The notes under the pieces are model-generated. The model had not been told where the DNA came from and ran no database searches. It saw only the letters and a program-made list of their open reading frames with translations. 64,000 nucleotides of DNA from Agapetus fuscipes. Its lineage: Eukaryota > Arthropoda > Insecta > Trichoptera > Glossosomatidae. Below are positions 1-10,404 of this stretch, in pieces. Both the position numbers and the translations under genes were made by a program. The stretch is taken from positions 10,416,001-10,480,000 of the forward strand of contig OX637334.1 in NCBI GenBank assembly GCA_951799405.1. The letters are read 5' to 3'. Numbering within the stretch: position 1 is the first letter of the stretch; each line of letters starts with the position of its first letter.

Positions 1-157
1 AAATTAAAACATTACAATGATCTTCGAAATTCAATCCGACTGCAGATATTATTTAAATTAATTTTAAAGCGCGGAGCTCTGGTGATACAGCGCGTCGCCA
101 TTGGCGCCAGCGACAAGGATCAACGACAAGGATCGGTACGTTTTGGTAATGATCTTG

Positions 158-171
158 CCCCCCCCCCCCCC
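158..171. repeat. Poly-C run (14 C)
   Basis: A homopolymer of 14 C lies just upstream of the LINE remnant. It is likely unstable and prone to sequencing error. Confidence 0.9.
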
Positions 172-176
172 TACAT

Positions 177-1382
177 TTGATCCTGGGTACGCTCATGCCC
201 CTCAATCTTAGTTGTTCTTTTCTGTCTAAAAAAATTCTAATTAAAAATTTCTCCCTTTCACAAAGGCTCATAGATTCCTTAAACATTTTGTCTAAGTACT
301 GTATGAAAAACTCATATTGGAAACATAAACACATACCAATCTTAGTTAGCTGCTTAACGGCGCTACAAAGTTATTGTAGTTGCATCAATCGTACCAATAT
401 TCTACCTATATTTTTAAGCCCTATTGAACACCTCACTTTTCTCCCCTCAGTAAAAAGGAGCACAGGACTTATAAAAACATATCACCCTAAGCAGGAACAA
501 AATTTTCAAAATTTAATCGAAAATAATTGGAAAGATTGGACAACCCTCTTTACGGATGGTTCCAAAACACCATTTCATTGGCCGTTGGTGCAGCTTTTTA
601 CTGTCCAAGTCGGTCAATTGTCTATAAATTTAAATAACCTGTAACATCAACGATTTTCTCTGCAGAGGCATATGCCATCCTGGAATCTCTTAAATTTATC
701 AATCACACGACTATTTCTCAAAATTTTGTTATTTTCTCAGACTATCTTATCCTTCCCTTTTAAACGTCCTTCAATTTCAATTATTCTAAAAATTAAATCC
801 CTCCTCTGCAGTCTATCACATTTGGGGAAAAACGTGGATCTGGTTTGGATTCCCAGCCACAGTGGAATTGTGGGTAACAAAGTGGTAGATGGCTTTGCTA
901 GAGAAGCTATTCTGACTGGTATCCCGGCCTTCCATTCTCTCCCCTACGGACCTTATTCCGTCAAACACTCTCTTCGAAATGAATGGAGTGAGATTTGGTC
1001 CTCGATATGTACAACAAAGGGAAAGTGGTACGCTGGCATCCAGCCATATTTTCCTATTTCCCCATGGTTTTATAATTATTCTGTTAGTAAACAACAAATT
1101 TCTATCCTATGCCGCATAAAAATTGGCCATTGTTGCTCTCCAGCCCACCTCTTCAAAATGAATGTAGTTGATTCTCCTTTCTGCGACTGTAAAACCGAAA
1201 TAAACGGTTTAGACCACATTTTCTTTAACTGTTTTCATCATTTTTATCAACTGTATTTTCTTTTTCTAAGAGCTGGCATCTCCATTCAATATCCCGTTAA
1301 TGTTAATTTTTTATCCCTGAATTTGAAAGCCATTAACCGTCTGTTTCTAAAATTTATTTCCCACAACAACATAAAGTTATAA
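177..1382 (+). mobile_element. Decayed LINE: RNase H and zinc-motif C-terminal region
   Basis: This is the 3' end of a non-LTR retrotransposon polyprotein. The first part ends in the RNase H motif LFTDGSK near 550. After a frame break near 580-670 the frame resumes with AEAYAILESLKF near 665 and the last RNase H block LVWIPSHSGIVGN near 840-875. A CCHC-like motif follows (PFCDC...DHIFFNC, about 1,175-1,235), the arrangement seen in RNase H-bearing insect LINEs of the I/Loa/Nimb kind. It ends at TAA near 1,380. The 5' end with endonuclease and polymerase is absent, and at least one frameshift makes it non-functional. The clade assignment is tentative. Confidence 0.8.
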
Positions 1383-4190
1383 TATTTTTAAGGGTTTGGT
1401 GGTTTACACAGTGAAAGTCCATTGTATATTAATTAAATAAAATTATAATTTACTTTACCCAAAAACTACTTTATGTTAATTTTCGTTTCATTCCCTTAAA
1501 ATTATGATTTACATGTGTTTTTTGTTTTATTCTTATTGTTTTATTATTGCTTAAAATCGTGTGTGAATCGTAACCATTGAATCGTAACCTCTTCCCTCAA
1601 TTATTCCCACCATTCAAAATCCCCCTCCAAGTGTACTTGACACTGACGCCCCTGCTCTCCGCGAGAATCGCCATACAGAAGAAGAGGCTCACATACTTTT
1701 CACAACCAGGCACAAGTACATTTGCTCTCATATATAAATTTGCACGCAGTCAATAGCTCAGTTACTTATACGTACACAAATACCTTTTAACACAAATGCA
1801 AAGTATGCTCTTCAACTCTTTGTGATATCACTAGAACAGGAATGGCATTTTCACAGGGCTTAAGACCTAAAAATAAAGAGAATAGAAGAAAACAACGGAT
1901 TCCATCATTGCAAAAGCTATATATATTTATAATTATAATAAATACAAGACATAAACGTAGCAAAATAACTTGTAAGTAAATGGGATCTCTCTATTATCTT
2001 ACATTACATATAACAGACCTTTTTTCATCATCATATTGTAACAAAATGAAGCTTTTTTAAAGTTAAATACAATACATATTTTTAGGTTTTGCATAGACAA
2101 AGACTAAAGGTACTTGATTTGACTGAAATATCTTAAAAATTCAAAACAAACTTATAAAAATAGTACAGATTTTATACTTGTTAACTTTCATACAAAAAAG
2201 CATAGGTACTCAAATTATAAGCTTACCTTTTATAAGTAATTAGAGGTTGGTGTTATAGAAAGCCTTGAATAACAAGATGACCCTCAAATCCAAAAATATA
2301 ATACGAAATAAGTAGGTATTACATTTTTAATGTAAGGATCTTTTTTTATCCTGACTCAGGGCTTTCTTTTGATACCAATCTTAAGTATTACAATTTAAAA
2401 ATATATATTCTAGGTATATTTGTTTCGAATTCTTAAGAAACCCTTACATCCATGCACATTGCCAATACTTAAAAGATTAAGGTACTTCAATTAGCTGCCA
2501 TTTTAATTACTGAATTTTTACATTACATATAAATTATTATGGTTCAAAGGTTACCCATACACAAAATACATATTGTTTTCATAGGCCAAATTCAATTTTA
2601 TTTTAAGTAGATTTTAAAGTGTCGCAAAAGCAAGCTAGAATTGTTTACTTGTTTTTAGTAAGCGAGGAGAGAAAAAAAAATATTGCTATTGCACAGTTCT
2701 GTCAAATAACAAAAGGAAAGTTTTGAATACAGATAATTTATAGTTCAATTCTTTACAAAATCCTTACATTTAACTTGTATTCAAAAAGGTCCTTTTTTTT
2801 TTTTAAATGTCAACAAAATCTATTTCAAACAACACAAAATATAGCTATTGAGTTTAAAGGCATGTTTTGGGCTGAACTTTTTATTATGATTGTTGCTTCT
2901 CTTACAAAATAAATACTGATTTCAAAGGTGTAATAAATAAAAAAACGGACATATTTATGAAAACTTTTTGGATAGCCCTCTCAAGAGGTCAACCATATAT
3001 TCCTCTGAAAACTTTTTATTATTATTAAGATGAAGCATGGGATTATTTTAGATGAATAAAGGTAGATAGTTTATTTAATTCTATACAAAAATGGTAGACG
3101 TTTATACCTAATTATAATATTAAGGCAATGTATTTACAATAATTTTAATAAATAAAAGAAGAATATCTTACAAGAAAATACTTTAAAAGTTTTGAGAACC
3201 TACTAAAAAATACAATGGAATCGGAACAAAGCTCCAAATATAAAATTACAAGATGACATCATAGGTCTATGTGACTAGGGTCTTTAGAAACCAAATATAT
3301 TGGTAAACTATTCCCCAAAATAAAGTCTATCAGCCAGATGACATAGCATTTTTTTTTTGTTTTTTACCGACAACATTGAAAAATAATGCTGTTTTTATTT
3401 GTACAAATAAATAAGATTATTTTCATTTCTTGTAGGTTCAAATTTCTATTAAATACTTAGTTATCGAAATCGACAAAATAATAAGCAAAATATCATTGTT
3501 TTATGATTTTCTTTTTGTTTCAATCGCTGAAGAATTTAAAGGACAGTTTCATTACAAAGCTCAGTGCATTTTTAGTTGAGCTGCCAGCAAACTTTCTATG
3601 ATGATTTCAATAAAAAAAATAGTAGGTATAAAAAAGTAAAAAATATCAATTTTTTTTTTTTTTTTTTGTGATAGCAATAGGTACTTTACAGGAGTGCCAA
3701 TATCTAACATTTTAAATTACCTGTCAAAAGGAACAAAAACTGACATTCATTTAAAAGATGTGTTTTAGCCTTTTAGGGAACAATCTTATTTAATAGTCTG
3801 ACATAAAATATGTACCTGCAATGCTAAAAAAATATGCACTTAGTATCCTCTTTTACCCCGACCAAAAGCCATACTGACATTAACCGATCATATTTTCAGC
3901 TGTCACAAAAATAACCTTTAGCAATTGTCCAATTGATCATCTATTCATCCCACACAGCAAACTTTTAGTTCTAAAATTCCCTAGTTAACAAATTAACAAA
4001 CCTTGGTTAGCGATACCAAGATGTAACCACCTACTCATCTTGTTGTTTTTCGTTATATGCCAGCCAAACATATACAAAAAACATGCAAATACAACAACAA
4101 AAAACAACCACATATTTTGCTTGTTATTTTGAATAAATACATCATTAAACTTTTTTTAACATCAAATAAGACTTAGGTATATTTTAACAA
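1383..4190. other. AT-rich stretch, no gene seen
   Basis: This is long AT-rich sequence with poly-T and poly-A runs, no reading frame of note and none of the repeat families common elsewhere. A short GC-richer motif near 1,646-1,690 (CCCCTGCTCTCCGCGAGAAT) recurs in diverged form near 18,575-18,600. The stretch lies downstream of ITP in the gene's own direction and might include distal 3' flank. Confidence 0.5.
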
Positions 4191-4194
4191 ATAA

Positions 4195-4290
4195 GTAAGT
4201 GGAGAAGACAGATTTTTCAGTGTTTTGTCTGAGTTATATCCGACATTGTTAGGAGGCATTCTTGTGAAGCGACAAACAAAGACAAACAAA
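4195..4290. repeat. Fragment related to the foldback arm at 40.9 kb
   Basis: The core GTCTGAGTTATATCCGACAT and the following AGGAGGCATTCTTGTG resemble the arm of the inverted-repeat element at 40,885-41,243. It is diverged and single-armed here. Confidence 0.4.
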
Positions 4291-4669
4291 TATTCATAAT
4301 CTGCCTTTTTACTTAAATTATTTGTAAGAATATATGCTTATTTACAATTGGGCTTCTCATATTTACATAAGATACGTAGAGATCTTTGGCATGCATTTTT
4401 TATCCAAAAATCACTACTAAAGATATTTGGAGGTTACATTAAGTATGCTTTTATTTTTATTTTAATTGAATTTGTTTTATAATGACTATTCTTTGATACT
4501 TGCACTTCAATATCCATAGGCTTCACTTTCTTTAGCCTCACCTTAGTATTTTTTTATTTTTGTAATTTAATTTAAGTAATTGAAAAAAGTTCTTCCTTCA
4601 AACTAGATGTCATTGAAGATCTCTTATATGACGCACCCTCTTCACAATTCAACGGGATGACGACCACAA

Positions 4670-4800
4670 AAAGCTAGCCCAAAACACTGATGCACAATAT
4701 CATACAGCGCATGACTTGCTGAAAATGCCACTGGGCAGGTCATGCCGCAAGACAACAGGTGGCCGAAAAGGATTGATCTTCTCCATGCCGACACAATAAG
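4670..4800 (+). pseudogene. Short LINE reverse-transcriptase tail remnant
   Basis: A plus-strand reading near 4,722-4,772 gives a peptide with WAGHAARQQ. This resembles the W-x-GH-x-AR motif in the C-terminal domain of RTE-like insect LINEs. The frame is short and broken, and nothing else of the element is recognisable. Confidence 0.4.
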
Positions 4801-4901
4801 GTTCTGCCTTTACAAGGATGAGATATACTGAGCAAAGTCTATAATATAAACCTTCAATTATAGTTAACACCCGTCGTGACTTAATAAAAAGATTCCATTT
4901 T

Positions 4902-5519
4902 TAATAGGGTATTTGCAATAGTGAGGAATATGATAAAAAGTATATTATTTTGATAGATTTCGAAAAATCAAATAATAATATGTTGATTTGAAGCCGAAAA
5001 TATTTTTTTTCGATTTTATATTTAAAAAAGAAAATATAGAAATTTGGACAAGTTTTTAAACGGATATGAGATCTGCTTCTTCTATTTCCGGTGCTGTGAC
5101 GTCACATGGTGACGTCACTTTCTTTTATTGACATTCCATACTCTGTTGACATGTGTTGTTGACAACAGAAACAAATGAAAACAACAGAAACAAATGAAAT
5201 GTTTTTAAAGAAACACACAAACTTCTTGAAAAAACAACAGCCTCAACGATGTAAGCATGAAAAAGCGATGTTTGAATGACATGAATGTGAGGGCTGTCAG
5301 TTGATACGGCTGGATACGGCGATGTTTACAAGACCGTGACGTCACGCGAGAAAATTTCATATGGTAGCGTTTTGGCGCGAAAATTCAAAAATCGATTTTA
5401 AAATGCTTATAACTTTGCTAAAAATACAACTAAAATTAAAATTCAAGAAGTTTTGGGCTAATAAAGCATAAACGAATTTTAATCACAAAAAAAAGAAAAA
5501 TGTGAAAATACCCTATTAC
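4902..5519. mobile_element. Non-autonomous DNA transposon or MITE with TAATAGGGTATTT ends
   Basis: The left end TAATAGGGTATTT is matched by its reverse complement AAATACCCTATTA about 615 bp away, a 13-bp terminal inverted repeat. The interior has no coding capacity but holds three GTGACGTCAC palindromes, two side by side near 5,098-5,119 and one near 5,337-5,346. The superfamily is not clear because the ends do not give an unambiguous target duplication. Confidence 0.6.
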
Positions 5520-5540
5520 ATGATTAGGTACTTATCTTTT

Positions 5541-6196
5541 CGCACGCTTAATCATAAAGAGCAATAACTCTGTATGTAAATAAGAATGTTGGGAAATCAC
5601 GTTTGAAGTTCCGACAACCCGTTCCTCCAGTTCTTGTTTGCCGTATAGACAAATTCTGTCAAATATGACTTTTTAATGCAGTTGTAATAAGAATCAAATT
5701 CTACACAATCTGCGCTAAGAAAAAACGTAAAACTCGATAATGTGAGAGTTTTTTTCAATATTTTAAAAATCAATTTCCTGTTTTCATAAGACACATTGGT
5801 CCAGTACACATGCAAACATTTTTGCAACTAAGCTACACATATAGTGTAACTTCTTGCCTGCGTTATCCCCAAAGGGGTCGCATGTGGCGATTCGGGACCT
5901 ATTTATTTTTACGGGTAAGGGGGCCGGCCTCACACCAACCACTTTCAGTTGAAGTGGGGTGGGGATTGCTCGTTAAAATTAGCTTAATGGTCTATACGGC
6001 AAACAAGAACTAAGGCAGCGAACCAGTACAACTTGTATGGGATGAAAAAGGCGACCAATGTTTTATCTCGGTCATATTCGTCCAAATTGAATGGCTGTTG
6101 CATTCTACCTATTCTTCTTGCATTGTTCTTGCGTTTTATTACAAAATCTCGATTTTCCCATTTTTTGAGTTATTGCTCTTTATGATTAAGCGTGCG
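5541..6196. mobile_element. TIR element with a nested SINE B copy
   Basis: A perfect 30-bp terminal inverted repeat begins CGCACGCTTAATCATAAAGA at 5,541-5,570 and is matched at 6,167-6,196. A second perfect 20-bp pair lies inside, 5,630-5,649 with 5,991-6,010. Between the inner pair sits a piece of SINE family B. There is no transposase frame, so this is a non-autonomous foldback or MITE disrupted by a later SINE insertion. Confidence 0.75.
5815..5985 (-). mobile_element. SINE family B, 3' half
   Basis: It shares AAGCTACACATATAGTGTAA, the GGGGTCGCATGTGGCG block and the GGGGGCCGGCC block with the fuller B copies at 36.7 and 55.9 kb. The tRNA-like head is missing. It lies inside the TIR element at 5,541-6,196. 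Confidence 0.75.
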
Positions 6197-7623
6197 TTTT
6201 GATAGAGAAAAAATATTGAATGGCCATTTGATCCAAAAAATGTATCACTATACAATGGAAAAAGAGTGTTAAAATAGCTGAAAAGCTATGCCATCTATTC
6301 TCTTTATTCAATGAATAAAAGAGCAAAGAGAGAGCATGGATTTAGGAGTTAATAAGAGTAAATGTTGAGAAACAATCTAAGTTAATCTGTAAAAAGATAT
6401 TTTAGAGTAAATGTAAATATTGGTAACATATTTTACGAATTATTTCATTCAAATCAAAGTTAAGATCATTTTCCCTCCAAAGCAAAATTCATTTTTAATT
6501 ATCAAAAGCTAGTAATAGGTTCAGAATTACTTAAATACCTATCTAACTATTTATTTAATACTTGTTCTTTTAACTTCAATAGCTTTCCTAACTTAGACTA
6601 TTTATTTTAACCATTAAAATAATTTTATCACTCTTCTTTGACCTACTGTATTTTGGTTCCGTTGATTCTTTCTATCAAATCTATCCCCTATCGACATAAC
6701 CTAATAACTTAACCTATTTCTTATGCTTAATTTTAGGAGTTAACTTAGGTATTCCTTAATTTTATTTTATACACATTAAAATTAAATAAGTTTCAATAGT
6801 AACACATATCAATATAGGTATCTTATTATGTTTTTACAGATTTTTTTTACATACTTTTTTGTTTAACTTAAAAAATATAATAATTTACAATCGATATGGC
6901 CAGTTTTTTTCTATACATGTTCACAAGGAATAATAATTAGAGATTTATTATATTTTTTTAAATACCAAAAGATAAATGTAGTGATTCCATTAAGGAATAA
7001 AAGCATTATAAGTGTGATCAAAAATTTACTTTAAATTCAGTAATGGAATCCAGCTGAGTGACATCACAACTTTTTGTCTATATAGTAGGTACAGACTCTA
7101 TTTGTGTATATAGCATTGACAGTTCTGATTTTTGTTAGTGTGCAAATTTCTCCATGAATGTCTAATTCATCAATTTTCTGTCACTTATTACTTAATGCTT
7201 TTAAACCTGTATAAAATAATATGTTAATACATGCTACATTTCATACCATAAAGATATATTTAATAATACCTACCATCATATTATATTAGATACAATGTTG
7301 ATTTGACGACTAGAATGTATGAGGACAGCCAAACTACAGGCCTTACCAATAAAAATAACACCATCTCTGTTTCAACACCAAAAGCTTTTTGATGACAAAA
7401 AAAAACAGCTCTCCTTACTTTTTTCCAAACAAAACCATCCTAATATTTCTATGAAAAGAAAATAAATAAAAAATATATTTTCATAGAGAAATACTGCTAG
7501 AATATTATAAGTTTTTGAGGTTATGTTCCAGAAATATATAAGGTTAACTCTTTTAGGTTGAGGTTGTCGCGTTGTCCGCGAGATGTCACTGCGGTCGCCG
7601 CCAGTTGTCGTGGCGCTGGCTCT
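6197..7623. other. AT-rich stretch downstream of the ITP stop, probable 3' UTR
   Basis: No reading frame or known repeat is seen. On the minus strand it directly follows the ITP stop codon, so part of it should be 3' UTR. The nearest AATAAA in that direction is at 6,949-6,944, and an ATTAAA lies at 7,264-7,259. Neither can be confirmed as the poly(A) signal from sequence alone. Confidence 0.45.
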
Positions 7624-7741
7624 CTACTTCTTCTTCTTCTTTCCGAGGAATTCCACCATTTGCAAAAATTTGTCTTCTTCTTCGGTGAGCAGGAGCGCCT
7701 CCACGCACCCCAAGAAGTACTTGCTGGAGAAGCATTCATTT
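7624..7741 (-). CDS. ITP: Ion transport peptide, terminal exon (amidated ITP isoform)
   Basis: This last coding exon gives the short ITP form, a CHH-family neurohormone that in insects acts as an antidiuretic and ion-transport regulator on the hindgut. On the minus strand the acceptor TTTTGCAG precedes the exon, whose first base completes the Arg codon split at the shared exon (phase 2). The exon reads NECFSSKYFLGC (cysteines 5 and 6 of the family), then VEALLLTEEEDKFLQMVEFL, then GKKKKK and a TAG stop. The Gly followed by basic residues is a classical amidation and cleavage signal, so the mature peptide would be 72 residues ending in Leu-amide, the usual ITP length. The run of five lysines is longer than the usual two or three basic residues. 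It is used when the 121-nt cassette at 12,813-12,933 is skipped. Confidence 0.93.
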
Positions 7742-9087
7742 CTGCAAAACCAACACAACAAATGATCAGCATTTCAGGTGTTTTATAACACTTTCATAAG
7801 ATGCCGTTCTCACAAAAAGGAAAAAAGGAAGAGTCACTTTTGTAATATATGTATTATAGATCAAGTAAAATGACTTGTCCAACAATTAACGCTAACGTTT
7901 AATATTTATTCATTAAATCATGGCTCCATTACAATAATCAAAAGTGTATTTTTTTTAGAATATTGACTGCAAAATTTATATTGTCAATTTTCAAATAAAT
8001 TATTAGAAAGTTGTACTTAATTACTGTTGTAATTATAACAGAGAATGAATGTAGAAAATCATACGGGAAAAAGTAAAAAATACTTTCATTGGCCAAATAT
8101 TTACCTGGAAAAGTTAGAAAATATATTTTTTTTGTTTCAAAATTGTTAGTTTACAATAGGAATATGATGAGATAGTGATAGTGCAAAATAAAAGTTTTTA
8201 TACAGTGCATCAGAAATAGTAGCAAGAATTCAATTTGAAAAATTATTATACCAATGCTAGAAAACTACATCAGCCAATAGAAAATCAAAAGTATTCCAGA
8301 ATATCAAAAATGTATCTCAAGATATTGACAGATACATTTCTTGATCGACCATATCTCTTTTTAAAAAACTTCTGCTTGGGAAGAGACAAATTAAAAAATG
8401 AAGGTTAAAAATCTGTCAGTGCATGCAAAGAACACCCATATTAAAAAAATGCTATAATATATGGAAAATATTCTTTGCCACATTGGATGTGGTCTAAGAT
8501 ATCATCAAGTGAGATCTGAATTATCTTATGTCAAAAATTTCCAAAAATAAGATAATTTAATAAGCTGCCTAAAATATATGCAGAACTGTCATGGACATAA
8601 GTTAGTTGTGATCTCTTACTATAAGTCATTACAAAAACTGTTCAGTGTGCTATGAGAAATCATAGCATTATTGTGAAACAAATGCAATGGTCATAGCATG
8701 AGCTCCCATAGCATTGTTTGCAAATACAAGTGAGTGTTAGTATATAGTGCGCTAGAAGAAAACAGTGTTAAATTTGGAATAATTAGAGGAAATACATTCA
8801 TACTTACTACAACAGTTAGTTAGTGCTAAAACAAGAAATAAGTATTAGTAATTAGTAGATAGATAAAGAGAACAATTAGAGTGACAAGTTTTAGTACAAT
8901 TTTGAATACACGGGTGCAGTATGAGAGCTGGAAGAAAATTTTATAAAGATATTTTAGAGAATGATTAGAAATGATATAAGAAACACAGAAGATTCGTGAA
9001 CTGGTATTTTTAATATCAGAAAACGGTTAAAGATATTTTCCATAAGATCTTCGTAAGCGTAAAGATGTCATCAATTCAGGTTAAAGC
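7742..9087 (-). other. ITP intron, 3' part
   Basis: AT-rich intronic sequence in which I see no repeats or reading frames of note. It belongs to the ~5.1-kb intron between the cassette exon and the terminal exon. Confidence 0.6.
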
Positions 9088-9235
9088 TCTATTCCCTTCG
9101 ATAGCTGAATGGGTATAATGCATGCATTCAAATGTTAGGGTTTGATCCTTAACAAGAGTATCAGAAATTTATGTCAAACCTGTCCCCTCTGAACGAGGCC
9201 TTCACTTCTAATGAAGTGGTTAGGGTTAGGCTAGC
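9088..9235 (+). mobile_element. SINE family B, diverged, with tRNA-like head
   Basis: The head reads CGATAGCTGAATGGGTATAA, with GGGTTTGATCC as a B-box-like motif. A trace of the family body follows (AATGAAGTGGTTAGGGTTAG). It is diverged and lies in the ITP intron, just upstream of the Gag-DEK LTR element. Confidence 0.5.
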
Positions 9236-9504
9236 TCCCTAACTTGTTACAATAAATATGTTCTACTGCGCATGCAACCTCATTAGAGTTGCTTATCAGA
9301 ACAAAACTGAATTGTAACTTTGACACTTCTCTTCTTATGTTTGTCTTCAATAAGGTATTTTTTCCCATTTCTAAAAAGGTAGATGGCCTTTGAATGAAAT
9401 ACGACATTGGAACAAGAAGAAAATGTGTACAATAAGAGTTTTCAAGGTCATCCTTCTTCATCCATGGGCCTGAATCTAGGTCTGGACTTTCTGATGTAGG
9501 TAAT

Positions 9505-9508
9505 ATAC
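9505..9508. repeat. Left target-site duplication (ATAC) of the Gag-DEK element
   Basis: ATAC directly precedes the 5' LTR and recurs directly after the 3' LTR at 12,574-12,577. Four base pairs fits many Ty3/gypsy-type integrases. Confidence 0.75.
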
Positions 9509-9964
9509 TGTAACGAAATACACTGGTAGATGCTTATTGGTGTACGTGTGTTTTGAGAGAATGTTCTGGCCCAGACGATTGTAATTGTAAGGTGTGTATG
9601 TAGGTAGGAAATGGACTCTTCATGAAATAAATATGTCCAGAATCGTCTATACAACTGTGGTAGTGGAACTTTCTAGGGCAGGCTGGAATGGCCCCTAGGT
9701 TCCGCTATAAGAAGGGCGACAATGGGCTGAAGCGAGTCAGTCTTTTGAAGCACTCACACAGTGGAATATCTAGTTACTAGGGCGACTAATATGGTGTAAA
9801 ATAAATGTAATCTGTGCGAAATAAATAAGTGTGTTAAAATAAATCTGTTAGAATAAGTCTGTTAAAATAAATCTATTGTAAGAAAGTCTGTGTAAATAAA
9901 CTGTATGGCTAACTTGTGTTAAACTTGTGTTTTAATTAAAAGAACCCTAAGGAAAAACGTAACA
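9509..9964 (+). repeat. 5' LTR of the Gag-DEK element
   Basis: It begins TGTAACGAAATACACTGG and ends GGAAAAACGTAACA, a TG...CA boundary. It is 456 bp and matches 12,118-12,573 base for base as far as I can read. The 3' half contains short near-repeats of GTTAAAATAAATCT. Confidence 0.93.
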
Positions 9965-9965
9965 G

Positions 9966-9981
9966 TGGTGTCGGTGTGAAG
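9966..9981 (+). promoter_or_regulatory. Putative primer-binding site
   Basis: TGGTGTCGGTGTGAAG begins one base after the 5' LTR. The leading TGG would pair with a tRNA 3' CCA end. I cannot name the tRNA from sequence alone. Confidence 0.55.
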
Positions 9982-10404
9982 TTTAAAACCAAGTACCAAG
10001 TAAAAACTGTGCTTGAAAGTATTGAAAAATATATCTGGACAACATAATAAAAAAAAAAGTTTTAAATAAAACTGATTAAACTTGAATTAAAAACGATCGT
10101 GTGGTTACCCGCTAAAAATTTGATTGAAGTGTGGATAGATAACGTGTTAATAATATTGTGTTAGTATTAGTAAATACTCATTAGCCGATCTGACGAAGCA
10201 AAGTAAATAATCATTATCTAATATCATTATTTGGTGATTTAAAAATAAATATTAAAAGGCGGTACCTACCTACCGTCAGTATAATTAGATAAATTATTAT
10301 TTTGCTAAAGTACGTATTTAAAATAACTTTATATATAAAACTCATAACCCGTATTAAATAAAATTGCAAATATTTTTGTTTTGAAGTTTGTTAAAATAAA
10401 AAAA

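Noticed and set aside
5098..5119. Promoter of a host gene driven by the paired CRE palindromes
   Set aside because: They lie inside a TIR-bounded mobile element, with no transcription unit visible nearby.
6629..6660. Other AATAAA-like sites as the ITP poly(A) signal
   Set aside because: In AT-rich DNA such hexamers are frequent by chance. Only the nearest ones in the correct strand were mentioned, with low confidence.
7521..7788. Several overlapping frames on both strands at the ITP terminal exon
   Set aside because: Only the minus-strand register with the six-cysteine pattern and Gly-Lys ending fits the family. The others are shadows.
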